Shown one piece after another: positions 20,596-30,074 of a stretch of DNA of 30,074 nt. Each line of letters starts with the position of its first letter. Positions within the stretch are counted from its first letter, which is position 1. The position numbers and the translations under genes were made by a program. The notes below the pieces were generated by a model. The model did no database searches. It was not told the DNA's origin and worked only from the letters and a program-made list of their open reading frames with translations. Origin of the DNA: Isoetes engelmannii (taxonomy: Eukaryota; Streptophyta; Lycopodiopsida; Isoetales; Isoetaceae). The DNA lies in the NCBI GenBank assembly GCA_011763485.2, contig JAANSK020315928.1, positions 1 to 30,074 on the forward strand, read 5' to 3'.

Positions 20596-23500
20596 ATGAA
20601 TCTTCAACCTTGCCTCTTGCACCATGGCCCATGCATTCGCACACAGTTTCTTCCGAGACGGCATATCACAAGAGATTGCTTCAATTCTAGCTCCAAAACC
20701 AAACTAAATTTCAACACAGTTTCCTGCACCAAGGATCGTAAGTGCAATTTTCTTCTTTGAGTTTGAGTATTTTGGTCGATCAAGTTTGTGTTATTGTAGG
20801 TGGAGCTGGAAGCAGTCAGGATTGGAGAAAACGCTCCAAGCCAATCAAGCCTGGGAGTACATACCCTGCCAAAGATCACTGCAGGTAGTAACGAGTCTAA
20901 TGCGTCTACTAAACGTTGGAAATGTTTAATCTTAAGGTCTTCATTGCCAGCCAATGCGGATTGTGCGATACTTATTACATATCTCATGTGAAGGAATCCT
21001 GTGCATTTTTGGGCGACGGAATGTCCAGAATTGAGGTAAACAATATGCATTTCGTTGCAGTATTTTGACAATGCACTACTTCATAAAAAAATACATGGAT
21101 AGGAGTTAGAGCCCAAAGTTCATGGAAGAGGGAGAAACCATGAATCTCTTAATGACTTGCACTTTGGTGTTCACAAGCAAATGTTATATGCCCGGAAGAT
21201 CCAACCTATAGAAGGCAAGTGTTCACTATTTATCTGCTCGACTCCATTTACACATAACAATATTTGATGCACTTTGGTGCAACAGTACGCCATTTCTGGT
21301 GACTGTTCATTTACTGTATCAGATGTTGAGACAAGCATTATAACATATTTTCTGCAATAAAATTGCAAGCTAATCGGGCTTGACTTAAAGAATTGAAATA
21401 CTTTTAATAGGAATGATTCTCTTGACTTCATTTTCTTTACTCTGAAAGCTGAAATGTTTCTATTAAAAAATGCCTGAAAGCCTTGAGCTCATGAAGAGAA
21501 TGCACAAAATTTGATCACTACATTCTTTGATTCAATCACTTTGTGAAAGAAACTTGGAGTGCATCAAAGATTAAGTAATGACCAAACTAGGGAAAGGTGT
21601 AGAAAATCTCTGGCTACATTGTTTTACTTTAGCTAACCAAGGGAAAAAGAGGCTTATTATATATTCTTCCTAGCAGGCGCCCAATGGACAGGTATTGTGA
21701 CAGCAATTGCCATAGAAATGTTGAGAACTGAGCGCGTTGAAGCTGTAATATGCGTACAAAGGTTCTGTAGGCACTTAACTATGTTAACTTTATACAATGT
21801 GCATCTGACCAATATAGCTTAACTGGGTGCTTCACCTGGTTTTCAGTGACCCAAATGATCGGTTTAGTCCAAGACCTGTACTTGCAAGGTTTGTTTGCTT
21901 CCTAACATTTCTCTAGTGGTATGATACTTCTTTGTGCTTAGATAGATGCAGTGGTTGCAGGCATCTTAAGCATCTAATAGTGAGTGAAAGAAGCTTTTGC
22001 TGTTCCCTTTTTGTTTTGTGCTACACAAGGAAAAGACACCCATGCTTTTTAGTTAACTCCTACTGATTTTTAGAGTGCACCATAGAGCTCTTAAATTGTT
22101 ATGTCTGTGATCTATTCAGTGAGTTTAGCCTGTAGTTATGTTCGTTTAATTCACTGGGCTTAAAAAAAAGAAGTCGAAATCAAAAGGAAAGAGTACAGAA
22201 AGAAAGGATGGAAGAAGTAGCGTCTATTAAAGACCCCTAGGACCTATTAGAACAATTCCTAGTTTATGAGTATGTGTATGAAACACTAGCATGTAAAAGC
22301 ACAAAAGAAAAACAAAAATGCCATTGCATTTGCATTGTTTATCTTGCTTTAATTAGCTGGTTTAAAGCATGTCCTGGTAACCTGTTTGACACATGGAGCA
22401 CTGTTATTTTTCTTTAAACAACTTTTGATGCTTCTTTCTTATCCTTCTTGGCCTTCTCCACAGTCATGCCGTCAAACAACAAACTATTGACATGTGTTTG
22501 GAAGGTGCTATTTTTGGTGCAAAGAATAAGATCACCACTGTTTGTCATATTGTTGGTGCTTCTGGTCATGAGGAAAACTTGTAGAAATAATTCCCTTTCG
22601 CACTTATAACTGAATAACAAAACAAAGATAGCAACATGTGTCTTTTCTTCCGATACATGGTCATTGTGTACATTTCTTATTGCTATGCATGTCATCGGTT
22701 TACAGGACTGTCGAAGATATACTTGCTGCTAGAGGTGTAAAGCCAACACTGTCTCCAAACTTAAATACATTGGCCCTTGTCGAGGTTCGGAAACATCAGT
22801 CCTTGTTAAGTCTTGGATTCCTCATGCCGTTTTTACTCATGAACTTTCAGAAAATAAGAGATGGTCTTTCATACTTGGAATGGATGTAATAGTAGTGCCT
22901 TGTATGCTTGCTTTTGAAGGCTTGAGGGATGAAGATGAAGAAATTGAAGGGCTTTCATATCATACTGAGATGCTTTAACTTATTCCTTTGGCGCTGGAAC
23001 GAGCGATGCTAACAATAAGATCCTATCTTTTGCAAAACCAAAGGACAAGAGTCTTATAGCCGTTGGAGTTTTGCCTACATTAATTGGCTTATGGACATTA
23101 TACAGAGTGCGGGTCAGAAGACTAAGTCTGGTACCACTTAGAAAGAATAAGTCACCAACATAAAGCCAAAACCTGCAAAGCAAGGAGCATTTATGGTCAT
23201 ATCATTTTATTGATGTTATTTATCCATCTCTAGAGTTGATGGGTTAAACATTACCAAGCATATGCAAGGCCTGCAATCATGCCACTGCGTTATGCAAGGA
23301 CTATGATAATAATGTAAAAGCAAGGATGAATAATGCTATTATGTAAAATATAAATATCTCATGTTCTTTTCCAAATAAGAAATATTATATAAGGAATGCT
23401 GTCTGAAATAGGTGCTATTATTATGTCTAGTAAAAGCATTTTCTTGGTTCACATGCGTTTGCACAGGCTGCAGGTGTTAAAAAGCTTTTATTCTGTGGAG

Positions 23501-25885
23501 TTGGATGTCAAGTACAAGGTAGCATGATTTGTATAGCTGCATAAAGTTAGATGGAATTGATAAAACTTGTATGCTGATTCAGCTTTACGAGCTGTGGAGC
23601 AGCACTTAGGACTGGAGAAGTTATATGTTCTAGGCACCAATTGTGGTAAGATATATACTTATATGAAGTTATTTGGATTTGGGAAAGTAGGTATGTTGGA
23701 ACATCTTACTTATAACTCGTGAAATGCCAGTGGATAATGGTCCCAGAAAAGGTCTGGACAAGTTTTTGAAGGTGGCAAGTGATGAACCTGAAACTGTACT
23801 TCACTATGAGTTTATGCAAGACTACAAGGTCATAAAGGATAAGTGCCCAGCTGTGACTAGATAATAATATTGGTTTAAGGCAGACTTTGAGCAGATAATC
23901 CATGCTATCAATCAAGATTGTCTTAGACCTGTGTAGATCTGTCCTCCATTGTTTGGAGAATCTTAAAGCATTTCACTGTGTAACAAAACTTAACCATTCA
24001 AGAATGTTTTCAAGGATATTGAGTTCCAAGTTCTGCTTATCATGCTTGCTAAGTTCTTTAGATGGTCATGTATTCTGAAGTGCATGAATCTTATTCTTCA
24101 GGTTCATCTGAAACATTTGGATGGGCGGATGGAGGAGGTAAGGTGAAGGGCCATTTTCGCCATTTTTCTTATCCGAAATATTTTGATAGATCTGCAGGTT
24201 AAAAAGAGCCTATTAAAATTTCATGCCACTTATGTCCTAAAAAAGGTGGAATTCAATGTCTTTTTGGCAATGGGCTCTGTTGGACTCTTATGATAATGTT
24301 TTTTCTGAAGTCGTTGCTTCTTTGAATCCTCAATTTTCTTCTAAGTAAGTAATTGTACTCATTCCTTGCCCTCATTTTTTGCTTGTTTGCTTTTATGGGT
24401 TTTATAGGTCCCCTACTTCTGCCTTCCAGCAAGTGACTTGACCGATGTGATTGCTCCATCATGTTATAGGTAAGTTCTCTTGAAACATGGTAGCAATTCA
24501 ATAGAAACTTCGAGTGGAGATTTATCACCAAAACAATGAACGGGAAAAGTTCAGTGCTGTCCATTGGGATACAAAAAAATATTAAGACATGTACAAACAG
24601 AAACGCAGTCACATGTCCAAATGTTGCAGTGCATTGAGGACAATATGCACCTAGAAACAATTTTTTGAAACAGAATGCTGTATTCATTTGTACCATGTCC
24701 CCATGTCCTAATTTATTAAGGTGGGAAGGAACATCATGGAAAGAAGAGCAACATACTGTTCTTAAAACTAGAATCGTGTTTGTTTCCCTTTCCAATATAG
24801 AAGGCATTTTCAATGCTAATTTCGTTTATATTCCATTGGTGAATGCAGTTGCTTTGACTACACCAATGGCTTGGCAGTAAGTACCAAGTCTCCCTAACTT
24901 CTGCATTCAGTTCTTGAAAACTTGAATATTGAATAATCAACTTGGTAATGCAGGATCTGGTTGTTGGGTACATGGGTGTACCAAAGTATCCTGGTGTGTC
25001 GATGACAGAGCATCCACAATATATTACAGTCAGGTTCATCGCTAGAATCATATATGAATAATTAGAATCTGATATCTTTGAAATGCATTACTTGACACTC
25101 CGTTCTGCAGTATTGATGCTATTCTTTAACTTCCAAATTTAGGAACGATCGGGGTGCAGAAATGCTCGATAGTGTCAGAAACTTAATTGAGATCTCGCCA
25201 ACAATTAGTAGTGTATGTGCCACAGTCTCACGTTATTCCCCATCTGTGCTTTGTATGAATGATATAGCATGGCCCGGATATGGTAACAATATAACTAGAA
25301 TATCTAACAGTTTGCAACAGGGTGACAGAAGGCCATTTGTTATGGAGACGGTGAAAGCAGATGACAAAGCAAAACTAGGTACATAACCCTAGCTACGATG
25401 GATAAGATATGGAGTTCTAATTCAGAATATATTCCTCCATGTTTCTTGCTACTGACGCTAATTTAAGAAAATATTTATTTCCAGGGGATAAATCTGCTCC
25501 AGCTCCTATGCTCCTTGGGCAGTTACTTGCCTTCGTACTTAACCTGGTGAGTGTATCATATGACATGAAATGGTAGTGGAATAGATAAGTACTTACGTAA
25601 TTTTTGCTTACAAAATAGATCGGCCCCAAAGGTCTCGAATTTGGTCGATACTCATTGGACTACCATAACATCCGAAATTTCTTATACGTTCACAGAAAAT
25701 GGGGACAAGCAAGGTAGTGTTTTCCATCTTTGATTTCGTGTAGAGTTGATTTAACGTGGAGAATTCTCAGGGCGGAGCAGCATATTCCCTCCTATGCCAA
25801 AGAGCTGGTCGCGATGTACAATAAAAATGGGGAGATTGATAAACTATTAGGAAGAGCACCCAACCCAACTGATATATCGGAATGA
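20596..25885 (+). CDS. HCAR: 7-hydroxymethyl chlorophyll a reductase, chloroplast, 19 exons
   Basis: Reduces 7-hydroxymethyl chlorophyll a to chlorophyll a with ferredoxin, the last step of chlorophyll b to a conversion. It is an FAD and iron-sulfur enzyme of the F420-dependent hydrogenase/dehydrogenase beta-subunit family. Exons: 20596-20737, 20800-20884, 20951-21035, 21103-21214, 21677-21761, 21847-21888, 22706-22784, 23467-23518, 23583-23645, 23731-23828, 24102-24137, 24408-24469, 24849-24876, 24954-25033, 25143-25212, 25321-25378, 25485-25546, 25619-25713, 25771-25885. All join in frame to 482 residues (Arabidopsis about 462). A Ser/Arg-rich transit-type leader precedes about residue 50. 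Cluster cysteines: C75-SQ-C78-GL-C81, Cys220/Cys224 in FCGVGCQVQ, Cys248 in LGTNC, Cys312/Cys315 in SCYSCFDY. Other signatures: GTYPAKDHC-type STYPAKDHC, PTLSPNLNTL, GDRRPFV, GPKGLEF. No break seen, so likely functional. Intron 4 starts with GC. Confidence 0.97.
21215..21676 (+). other. HCAR: GC-AG intron in HCAR (intron 4)
   Basis: The exon ends GAAG at 21214 and the intron begins GCAAGT, exactly the strong AG|GCAAGT consensus of GC-AG introns, ending GCAG at 21676. This junction restores the conserved EGAQWTGIV sequence; no nearby GT does. Confidence 0.9.
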
Positions 25886-26546
25886 AACAGGATCCCAGAT
25901 GCCATAGAATATTTTGCAGACATGATGGGAAGTTACAACGCCAAGGAAGCATTTTGTATATATTCCATATGCGAAAAAGTCTTGCAATTTCTTGTATAGA
26001 AAATATGCCTTAGTTTGTTTAACCTGCAGACATAGCCAAGGTGGGAAAAAGAGATTTTGAAGCAACAACATGCTACCATCTCAAGGGGTGATACTTGAGA
26101 TGAGCTGTAGCTTACTGAAATTCAACAAGTTGCATGGGGTAGAACATCACCTAATCAGGAGAGAATATGATGGAAAACATTTACTTAAATGGCCTTGCCC
26201 AATGGTAGCTGGAGATTTCATGGAATGCATAGTAGAATTCACATGTGACACTTCATTGAATTCATAAAGATGGCCAAACTTGTATGTGACACTCTTAATA
26301 CAACCACCTATAATAGACCATGCTCATTTATGCCTCTCTCTTGTGCTCTGGAAGTATGTGCTGAGTGAGGTTGCCAAATATGTGGCACGAAGTAAAACAT
26401 ACTTACGTTTGTTGGAGAACATAAAACACGAAATATTTAATACCAAAAGGAGAATTGGGGATGCTAAGAAGGATTGGGGCTTCTTAAAAATGCTTACATT
26501 ACCTTGTTGTTAGCCTTAGGGGCAAAACTGACCCAAGATCTTATTC
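25886..26546. other. HCAR 3' flank
   Basis: HCAR 3' untranslated region and convergent intergenic DNA. Short plus-strand frames at 26070-26267 and 26280-26513 have no recognisable motif. No clear poly(A) signal was chosen. Confidence 0.45.
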
Positions 26547-26860
26547 TCATATGTTTGACTATAATCCATTTGTGTTAGCATAAATGCACTCAGGGACAAA
26601 CGCCGAGCCAATTTAAACGTTCATACGTTTGTTTATCATGTTGACATATTAATAAGAATCAAATTAAGCCAATGTTGAATGAGCATAAATGCACCGAGGG
26701 AGATATTGTTCATATGTTTGACTACCATGTTGACATATTAAGAATACAATTAAGCAGTTTCGTTGACTGAGCATTTGACTATCCTATTGACAAGATTTCT
26801 TGCGTTAATTCGCACATTAAGAAGCAATCAAGCCGTTTATGTTGGAAGTGAGCAAGCATC
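26547..26860. repeat. Degenerate direct repeats in convergent intergenic region
   Basis: Blocks recur in loose order: TCATATGTTTGACTA (26547, 26709), GCATAAATGCAC (about 26578, 26682), CATGTTGACATATTA (about 26637, 26726) and AATTAAGC-like ends. This suggests old duplication of a unit of 90-160 bp. Confidence 0.65.
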
Positions 26861-26876
26861 CAGATTAGCAACAAAT

Positions 26877-26984
26877 ATTCCCTAATTATGACAGTAATTA
26901 CACTGTATACCACCCATTTTCTTACTTTCCATTCCCTGATTATGACAGTAATTACACTGTAACAAGCATATTTTCTTACTTCCC
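26877..26984. repeat. 54-bp imperfect tandem duplication
   Basis: 26877-26930 and 26931-26984 share TATGACAGTAATTACACTGTA and TTTTCTTACTT with a few differences. Each contains the small inverted repeat CAGTAATTACACTG. Confidence 0.85.
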
Positions 26985-27233
26985 ATGTCCCCTTCTCATA
27001 AATGCGTTAAACATATATTTGAATTGTAAAATTGCCCATCGTGTTTCTCTGCTATGCACAAAATGTGGATAGAAGTACATGGAAGAAATGAATAGAGAGC
27101 GTTTATAACATTACAAAAGTATGCCAATGATTGAGTGACACGCTGTATCAATGGTAAGTGTGAATTCTCCACTTTCCATAAAGAATGAATTCTAGCTTGG
27201 GATGCTTAAATCAGGACTCCCATATGTTGTCGC
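26985..27233. other. Ceramide synthase 3' flank
   Basis: AT-rich DNA expected to hold the 3' untranslated region of the minus-strand gene. Nothing else recognised. Confidence 0.4.
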
Positions 27234-29293
27234 TTAATCATCATCTTCATCTGCAGTATCAAGAACACTGTTTAGACTTCGATCAAGTGAGAACTATCAA
27301 GCATAAAAATGATGAGTACCTGAACGAACATCATCCCCTATTTTCCCTCTTGCTTTGATTTGATTAACTAGCATTCCAAAAATAAGAATCCACCAATACA
27401 CATGAAGGACGAACAAACTAATTAGCAGAGTGTTGAAAATGTAGTACATAATTGGTCCATAACCTGCATGTTTCTTGATATCAAGCACTTGGAGAACTTC
27501 GTAGCTGCACAGGAGCAATAAGCGTCTTCAGCACCATAACACTAACTAAATTTACAACATGGATAACCACCTCTTGCAATCCACAAGAAGGTACTTTTCC
27601 TACAAAACATCCCAGCCTATGAGTATGATTTCATATTTCAGTTACTTTCAAAATATCAACCACCAGATTCTTGAAAAATGCTGCCATTCACTTATATAAT
27701 TTGCTTGATTCCTTATGACCTTGCTACACAGTCATGACGAACCTCATACCAAATACAAGAGATAAGAACAGTAACAAGAGCAAAGGGGAAGTTTTCGTCA
27801 GGCCGGAAGAATGGGATGTCTGCAGTAACCTGTCATCAGAGTTATGTTTTGAGCACATCTTCATCTACTCTCCAATACGTTCTTCTCCATATATCTAGAT
27901 TTGTGTACCCTACTCCTTTGCTTTCTGGCATCTACATGAAAGATGCCACATCTAGCCTAACGTATTCATCACCAAGCCTAAGAAAATGTAAAGTAAAAGA
28001 TGTTCCATTAACGTTATCTGCCCTGCCTAGCAATGGAGCGATTTCCCATACCTTGTACTTCTGATAATCCACAAAGGAAAGTAGATGAGACGAAGAATCA
28101 CCCAAACGATTGCAAAAATAGCAAAAGATACGTCAGGAACAACAGGAATGCCTGCATACTTTGTCATTTTCCCAATCTCTAGAAACACATCACTGGCATC
28201 ATGCAAAGCTAGCACGACAGAGCCAACACGAGAAAATCTGCAACATCATGTCACCATAAATTACTGATACCAGAGACACACAATAGGTAAGAATTTATAT
28301 GAATATACCTGGCCATAAAAGAAAATACAGTCAAAATCAATGTAGCAACATGATGGAGCATGCTTACAACGAAGTCTTTCCTTCTCGTCTCCCAGAAAAG
28401 AAGTGCAAATATGCTATAGATATAAAATCCACTTGTATAGGAGTATAATACTTTCAATTTCAACCTGGCATTAGAAGAATTCTAAGTAAGACCAAAATGC
28501 AAGTCCGTTAATCTGGAAAAGGTAAAGGAAAGATTCTCACTTTGCTTTCTGATCTGGCCATACTTGACTTCCAGGTCCCACCCAAAATTGTTTAGTATTT
28601 CTGAACCATGGCTCGTGATATGTAATAAGCACGGCAAAGATTTCGGCGGATAAAAAGTACACAAGTTTCCAACCTGATTCCTTGAATTTCACATGCAGTT
28701 TCCTTATTTCTTCCTGCTCTGCTTTGCTAAGTTTCTTAAGTAAATGAGCAGGCTTTTTGAATAGCAATTTCCACCCCAATGGCTGAATAGATAATGTGGA
28801 AATTAGATGCCGAATATTCAAAACAGATTACTATGGAAGAGTTAATAAACCTCACAATCACAAATTCACTTAATCTACTTTCTCCATTATGGTTATGTTT
28901 TGGCAATCTCTATGGTTATGTTTTGGCACTCTCTATGATAGTGTGATTAGAATTTGAATTTCTCCTCTAGGAGCAGTTACAATTTCTTATGATTGACAAC
29001 TCAACATAGTCAACGCTTGAAACAGGGCCAAACATAATCTAGTGAGCAATGTTCGGCATTGTTTCTTCGGTCAAGTCTGTTCCATTCATATCAAGTTTTC
29101 CAAAATGAAAGAAGTTCAGAATAACATGACGTACCGCCAACACGAGCCGATCTAATAGAAATCGAACCAATGGAAATAAAAATGCGAAGAAAGGCGCCAT
29201 GATACACAAATCCCATGCCACAGGATCACTTTCTGTCTCCCAATCGCTCCTAAATCTCTGCAGAACCATGTAGGGAGTGCGCAAGATCGCCAT
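27234..29293 (-). CDS. LOH: Ceramide synthase, LAG1 homologue, 6 exons
   Basis: Endoplasmic reticulum membrane enzyme that N-acylates sphingoid bases with fatty acyl-CoA to form ceramides. Exons in coding order: 29293-29135, 28782-28541, 28464-28309, 28237-28052, 27504-27320, 27250-27234; they join in frame to 314 residues (Arabidopsis LOH proteins about 297-310). Family signatures: ESDPVAWDL with a first membrane segment (residues 30-50), [43 protein letters not shown], catalytic-region His171-His172 (MLHHVAT), the Lag1p motif HDASDVFLE at 198-206, [10 protein letters not shown], and LHVYWWILI near the end. The tail is acidic (DEDDD), as in plant LOH proteins and similar to ER-retained relatives. 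The LOH1/3 versus LOH2 class is not decided. The last intron is 69 nt and the last coding exon only 17 nt. An LTR element starts 89 bp upstream of the ATG. Confidence 0.96.
28888..28933. repeat. 23-bp tandem duplication in ceramide synthase intron 1
   Basis: Two copies beginning TATGGTTATGTTTTGGCA that differ by one base. Intronic, no coding effect expected. Confidence 0.9.
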
Positions 29294-29382
29294 GTGATGT
29301 GATGCTAAAGCACGAAACTGAAATCTAGATCACTACTCCGTTGCGGGAAATGGAAAAGGAGTTCTTGAAACCCATATGCAAG

Positions 29383-29568
29383 TGTTGGAATGTGACAAAA
29401 AAATGACTGAGAGCTTTCTAACCGTTAAAAGTAGATGAAATTTATGGTAGCATTTACTAGTTGTTCCTAACATTAAGGAACCCATCTATTTGTATCCGTT
29501 TTGATAATAGAAAGAAGACTTTGGGTGCTTCTTTGATACTAGCGCTTGTTACTTCTCGTTTCTAAACA
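29383..29568 (+). repeat. 5' LTR, 186 bp, TG...CA ends
   Basis: Starts TGTTGGAATGTG and ends TCTAAACA, immediately before the primer-binding site. The right boundary is secure because of the adjacent site; the left boundary is set by the typical TGTTGG start and is less certain. Its length is in the range of short-LTR plant elements. Confidence 0.75.
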
Positions 29569-29580
29569 TGGTATCAGAGC
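29569..29580 (+). other. Primer-binding site for initiator Met-tRNA
   Basis: TGGTATCAGAGC is the standard plant retrotransposon site complementary to the 3' end of initiator methionine tRNA. It abuts the LTR end without a spacer. Confidence 0.9.
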
Positions 29581-30074
29581 GGGTGGCTCTTGAGACCAAG
29601 AGCTTTAGGAACTGAAGGAAAGAGTGGCAGTATGGAGGTCGAGATTTTGTCGATGGCCTTGGACGGATGCTGGTGAAGGACCATGGAAAATATTAGGAAC
29701 TACCTGATATATGTCGTTATTTGGTGTGCCTTATGGGAAGGGACCACCGGGGATATGGCATCGAAGCTCCGGATGCATGTAGCAAGGCAGGCTATAGGCC
29801 GGAAAGATCCCATGAAGAAGCTGATCACATAAAAGCCAGAGACACTGGTGATGGATTTTCACAGTGGATGGCAAGATTGCAAGCAGGTGCCTGAGACTAT
29901 AGGCCAAGATGAGATCAGTCTGCTGATAAGAATCAGAAAAGATCTCACCAAGAGGTTGATGGCAGGAAGGAAGCCAGAAGAACCGTTAATGGATTCCAAC
30001 GGTAGATGGCAAGTCTGCAAGCACAATCCCATGAAGAGGATAACGGTGGCAAGGAGGCCCGAAAAACTGCTTAT

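Larger units (their letters stand above)
29383..30074 (+). mobile_element. LTR retrotransposon 5' part, probably non-autonomous
   Basis: The 5' LTR is followed directly by a primer-binding site and interior sequence that runs off the window. The visible interior (29581-30074) shows no gag-like frame and contains related blocks (GATGGCAAG...TGCAAGCA, CCCATGAAGA) repeated within it, as in TRIM or LARD types. Family (copia versus gypsy) cannot be assigned without pol. The 3' LTR is outside, so age by LTR comparison is not possible here. Confidence 0.75.

Noticed and set aside
24253-24813. 186-codon minus-strand frame within HCAR
   Set aside because: Overlaps HCAR exon 12 antisense, no family motif; treated as chance.
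1-30074. tRNA or rRNA genes
   Set aside because: None recognised by eye on either strand; a covariance-model scan would be needed to be certain.

Overview
The window is nuclear DNA of a land plant. Three spliced genes of recognisable plant families are present: an MLO-type membrane protein, 7-hydroxymethyl chlorophyll a reductase (HCAR, chlorophyll b to a conversion) and a LAG1/LOH ceramide synthase. Introns are AT-rich with GT-AG borders, and the flanks hold a Helitron, Ty1/copia debris and an LTR element primed with the plant initiator-tRNA site TGGTATCAGAGC. The lineage cannot be fixed from sequence alone. I lean weakly to a non-flowering vascular plant such as a fern, because of the odd methyltransferase-like gene on the left.

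Layout. 1-2388: decayed autonomous Helitron (HUH Rep plus PIF1-like helicase), cut by the window edge. About 2395-2640: broken Ty1/copia pol scrap on the minus strand. About 2846-7256: a gene-like unit with TATA box, short first exon and poly(A) signal; its fragments look like a ParB-like domain followed by a DNA amino-methyltransferase-like domain. This is the most unusual object in the window. 7260-9845: intergenic, with a 20-bp perfect palindrome and a dense cluster of ACGT (bZIP-type) motifs. 9846-12388: MLO gene, 15 exons. 12389-15294: intergenic, with a degenerate GATTCT array and a 35-bp duplication carrying two G-boxes. 15295-17896: a small unrecognised two-exon candidate and further unrecognised ORF-rich sequence. 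17897-20595: AT-rich intergenic DNA with duplications. 20596-25885: HCAR, 19 exons, apparently intact. 27234-29293 (minus): ceramide synthase, 6 exons, convergent with HCAR. 29383 to the end: 5' LTR, primer-binding site and apparently non-coding interior of an LTR element, starting 89 bp upstream of the ceramide synthase start codon.

The three good genes reconstruct in frame across every splice junction. They act in different places (plasma membrane, chloroplast, endoplasmic reticulum), and nothing suggests they form a functional cluster. Two of them each need one GC-AG intron. MLO also has a 58-nt intron, and ceramide synthase ends in a 17-nt coding exon. Identifications rest on reading motifs by eye; no database search was run.
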